From IMG/VR virus record IMGVR_UViG_3300022924_000026, positions 1 to 30,686 of that record: a stretch of DNA of 30,686 nt. One strand, given 5' to 3'. Of the stretch, positions 27,980 through 30,686 are shown piece by piece. Origin of the DNA: a virus. Numbering within the stretch: position 1 is the first letter of the stretch; each line of letters opens with the position of its first letter. The notes under the pieces are model-generated. The model was not told the origin of the DNA and ran no database searches. It saw only the letters and a program-made list of their open reading frames with translations. A program made the translations under genes and the position numbers.

Positions 27980-30686
27980 ATGCCGACTCTCAGAGCAGCC
28001 GAGCTCGAAGTCCTTTTCACTGCCGACACCAACCAGGTCACGCAGGCGGAGAACGACGTGCAGACGATCGGGCGCCGGGTCGAAGCCAACCCGATCACTC
28101 AGACCATCGACGCCGACACCGCCGGCGCACTCGCAGGCATGGACCGTGTCGAGACCGCCGCGAAGAAGCTGGTCTCCGAGGCCACCGCACTCAAGCTCGA
28201 CGCGGACATATCCTCCGCCGACCGCAACCTCCTCAAGGCGCAGCAGCGCCTCGAGGACCTGCAGGTGCGAGCCCTCGGCGGACTCGACGTCACCGCCGAC
28301 GTGCGCCGCGCCGAGGCGAACCTGCAGCGCATCGAGCGCAACCTCGCCGGCCTGCAGACCGCGCGCACGCAGATCGAGATCGACCCCGCGCAGGCGCTCG
28401 CCAGCATGGACCGTGTCGAGAACGCGGTCCGCCGTGTGGTCTCGCAGGAGACCGCGCTGAAGCTCGACGCCGACGTGACCGGCGCGGAGACCGAACTCGA
28501 CAAGGCGAAGAAGCGCCTCGAAGAACTCGAGCTGCTCGCCCTCGGCGGCATGGACGTCTCGGCAGACGTCACTCGTGCCGAGACGAACCTGCAGCGGGTC
28601 GAACGCCGCCTGGACGCCCTGCGCTCGGCGCGCACTCTGATCGACATCGACGCCAGCACGATCGGCGTGGAGCAGTCCCTCGACGGCGTCGCGGACGACG
28701 CGGGCGAGACGGGCGCTGAAGCCGGGTCCAACCTCGGCGAGAACATCATCGCCGCGCTCGTGACGATACCGATCGCCGGCGCGGTGATCGGTATAGGCGC
28801 CGCGGCCGCGAAGGCTCTCGTCGGCGCGTTCAACGATGGCCTTCAGCAGGAAGCGTCGTACGACCGCCTGCAGGCGCTCACCGGCCTGTCAGAGTCCGAC
28901 ACGCTCCGCTTCGGCCGCGCCGCGGGCGAGGCCTACGCGAACGTGTACGGCGAGTCCATCGAAGCGAACATGGACACCGCGCGCCTCGCGCTGCAGTACA
29001 ACCTGATCGACGAGGAAGCCACCACCCGGTCCGCGCAGAAGGTCATCGAGGGTCTCTCCGGAATTGCAGACGTCCTCGACGAGGACGTGCGCCCCATTGC
29101 GGCGGCGGTCACCACCCTGCTCAGCTCCGGCGTGGCGACGTCGGCGCAGAACGCATTCGACCTGCTCGCCACCGGCGCCCGCCAGGGGGTGAACCGCGGC
29201 GAGGACCTGCTCGACACCTTCACCGAGTACCCCGCTGTGTTCGCACGGCTCGGCCTGTCCGGCGAGGAAGCACTCGGGCTCATCAGCCAGGGCCTCGACG
29301 CCGGCGCGCGGAACAGCGACATCGCGGCCGACGCGCTGAAGGAGTTCCAGATCCGTGCCACGGATGCTTCCAAGGCGTCGACTGAGGGCTACGAGCTGAT
29401 CGGCCTGAGCGCTGAGGACATGACGGCGAAGATCTCCCGCGGGGGTGTGGAGGCGCGAGACGGCCTCGAGCTCGTGCTCAACAAGCTGCGCGAGACCGAA
29501 GACCCCGTCGTGCGCAACGCCGCCGCCGTCGCGCTGTTCGGAACGAAGGCCGAAGACCTCGGCTCCGCCCTGTTTGCCATGGACCTGTCGACCGCTGTCG
29601 AGCAGCTCGACGGTGTGACCGGAGCAGCGCAGCTGATGTTCGACACCCTCGCCGACAACGATGCGAGCAAGATCGAGCAGGCGTCTCGCAACATCGAGGT
29701 CGCCGCAGACGGGATCAAGGGCGCCCTCGCGGCCGCCTTCTCGGAGCCGCTCGGCGAGCTGGCGACTTTCGTGTCTGAGAACCGCGGGCCGGTCATGCAG
29801 TTCATGCTCGACCTCGCGAACGGCGCGATCGACTTCGGCGTCTTCATGGTCGAGTCCGTAGCCGACGGCACCGAGGCGCTCGGCGAGTTCCTCGCCGGTC
29901 CCGGCGCGGACATGGTCGACCTGCTCATCAGTGTCCAGAAGTCCATCAACCCCTTCGCCGACACCTCGGCGCTCGAGGGGATGCGCGACGAGATGAAGAA
30001 CTTCGACGCCGTCGCAGCTCAGGCTGCCGACACGATGCGCACGAAGCTCATCGACGAGGGACTCGAGCCGGCACGTGTGAAGCTGAACGAGTTCGGCGAA
30101 GGCGCTGTCGCGATGGGGTTCCTCAACGACGCGTCGCTGCGGCTCGCCACCTCGATCGGCGAGGTAGGGGTCAATGCCGAGGGCGCCGCGGTCGGGCTCG
30201 ACGGCATCGACCTCGCGAACCTCCGCGCATCCGACTCGGGCAAGCTGCTCGAGGATCAGGTGCGCAACTCGATCGCCGCCATGGGCGACGAGGTCGAGGC
30301 CGCGGCCGCCGCCGGCGAGCAGCAGGAAGCACTCACCGAGCGCTACCGCATCGCGACCGACGCGCTCGTCGGGCAGCTCGAGCAGATGGGGCTGACCGAG
30401 GAGCAGGCGCGGGCGCTGATCGCGACCATGCTGACCACGCCGGAATCGGTGACCACCGAGTTCGATTCGAACGCGGTCGCCGAGCAGGGTCGAGTGCAGG
30501 CTCTGGCGGATCGGATCATCACACTCCCCGATGGGAGCGTGGTCGTCGTCGCCGACACGGCCAGCGCCTACGACAAGATCATGACCCTGCAGGCTGCGCT
30601 GCGCACCCTGACCGGCAACAAGTCGCTGCACATCGCGACGGGCCCCGGCGGACAGGGCGGCATGACGCTCGCCTCCGGTGCCGTCG
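27980..30686 (+). CDS. tape measure protein (3' end outside window)
   Basis: 902 codons are present and the frame is open to the edge. The first 230 residues are coiled coil and include two copies of an 89-residue repeat. A hydrophobic stretch follows near residues 253-283 (IIAALVTIPIAGAVIGIGAA), then a TMP core with GLSESDTLRFGRAAGEAYAN, RQGVNRGEDLLDTFTEYPAV and AAAVALFGTKAEDLGSALFA, typical of phage tape measures. It sets tail length and helps DNA entry. GGAGG lies before ATG 27980. Confidence 0.92.
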   Translation, partial: MPTLRAAELEVLFTADTNQVTQAENDVQTIGRRVEANPITQTIDADTAGALAGMDRVETAAKKLVSEATALKLDADISSADRNLLKAQQRLEDLQVRALGGLDVTADVRRAEANLQRIERNLAGLQTARTQIEIDPAQALASMDRVENAVRRVVSQETALKLDADVTGAETELDKAKKRLEELELLALGGMDVSADVTRAETNLQRVERRLDALRSARTLIDIDASTIGVEQSLDGVADDAGETGAEAGSNLGENIIAALVTIPIAGAVIGIGAAAAKALVGAFNDGLQQEASYDRLQALTGLSESDTLRFGRAAGEAYANVYGESIEANMDTARLALQYNLIDEEATTRSAQKVIEGLSGIADVLDEDVRPIAAAVTTLLSSGVATSAQNAFDLLATGARQGVNRGEDLLDTFTEYPAVFARLGLSGEEALGLISQGLDAGARNSDIAADALKEFQIRATDASKASTEGYELIGLSAEDMTAKISRGGVEARDGLELVLNKLRETEDPVVRNAAAVALFGTKAEDLGSALFAMDLSTAVEQLDGVTGAAQLMFDTLADNDASKIEQASRNIEVAADGIKGALAAAFSEPLGELATFVSENRGPVMQFMLDLANGAIDFGVFMVESVADGTEALGEFLAGPGADMVDLLISVQKSINPFADTSALEGMRDEMKNFDAVAAQAADTMRTKLIDEGLEPARVKLNEFGEGAVAMGFLNDASLRLATSIGEVGVNAEGAAVGLDGIDLANLRASDSGKLLEDQVRNSIAAMGDEVEAAAAAGEQQEALTERYRIATDALVGQLEQMGLTEEQARALIATMLTTPESVTTEFDSNAVAEQGRVQALADRIITLPDGSVVVVADTASAYDKIMTLQAALRTLTGNKSLHIATGPGGQGGMTLASGAV
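28139..28672 (+). repeat. tandem 267-bp duplication in tape measure gene
   Basis: Unit 1 starts at 28139 and unit 2 at 28406, each 89 codons. Both start with ATGGACCGTGTCGAGA and then differ at many bases, while the protein stays similar: MDRVE, TALKLDAD, LALGG[LM]DV and LQR[IV]ER are shared. Each unit is a coiled-coil segment bounded by short strands (LKLDAD, DVTADV). In-frame repeats of this kind change tail length by whole units. Confidence 0.85.

Noticed and set aside
28889-30631. 580-codon open frame on the minus strand opposite the tape measure gene
   Set aside because: High-GC antisense shadow with Arg/Val/Leu-rich low-complexity sequence; the plus strand encodes a clear tape measure protein.

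Overview
The window is the left two thirds of a temperate siphovirus prophage in a high-GC actinobacterium. The gene types (serine integrase, DnaN-like clamp, tightly packed GTG/ATG-overlapping genes, actinophage-type zinc-ribbon proteins) suggest a host in or near Microbacteriaceae/Microbacterium; this is inferred from protein style, not from a marker gene. No rRNA, tRNA, CRISPR array, IS element or plasmid origin was seen.

Layout. Bases 1-82 look like the prophage-host junction. Reading leftwards from 2380 is a lysogeny operon: HTH repressor, ImmA/IrrE-type metallopeptidase, large serine integrase. Rightwards from 2546 come a Cro-like HTH gene and a gene-poor, hairpin-rich stretch (2994-3432). 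The early operon (3433-17351) then holds many 30-130 aa genes that overlap by a few bases. At its centre is a recombination/replication set: a small sliding clamp, an SbcC/RecN-like ATPase, a RecE/Cas4-like nuclease, a RecA/Sak4-like ATPase, a possible RusA-like protein, a ParB-domain protein, HNH and GIY-YIG-type proteins, a DnaD-like replication protein and an SSB. A structured RNA region and a strong intrinsic terminator (17431-17463) close this operon.

Three leftward genes (11610-12089, 12278-12745, 15645-16190) interrupt the rightward early operon. Each encodes an N-terminal membrane anchor plus a soluble domain. Parts of them have visibly lower GC than the neighbours. Like the repressor, each has a -10-like hexamer 6-7 bases before its chosen start, so the transcripts are predicted to be leaderless. 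They look like genes expressed in the lysogen (morons), possibly for superinfection exclusion or host conversion, and are the best candidate here for an undescribed system.

From 17734 the late region begins: a small ORF, an HNH endonuclease, an orphan terminase-ATPase-like protein, small and large terminase, portal, ClpP-like capsid protease with an internal in-frame scaffold start, decoration protein, major capsid, four connector/tail-completion proteins, an Ig-domain major tail protein, the G/G-T tail chaperones with a CCCAAAA slippery site, and a tape measure protein with an 89-residue tandem repeat that runs off the right edge. Minor tail proteins, lysis genes and the right attachment site lie outside the window.
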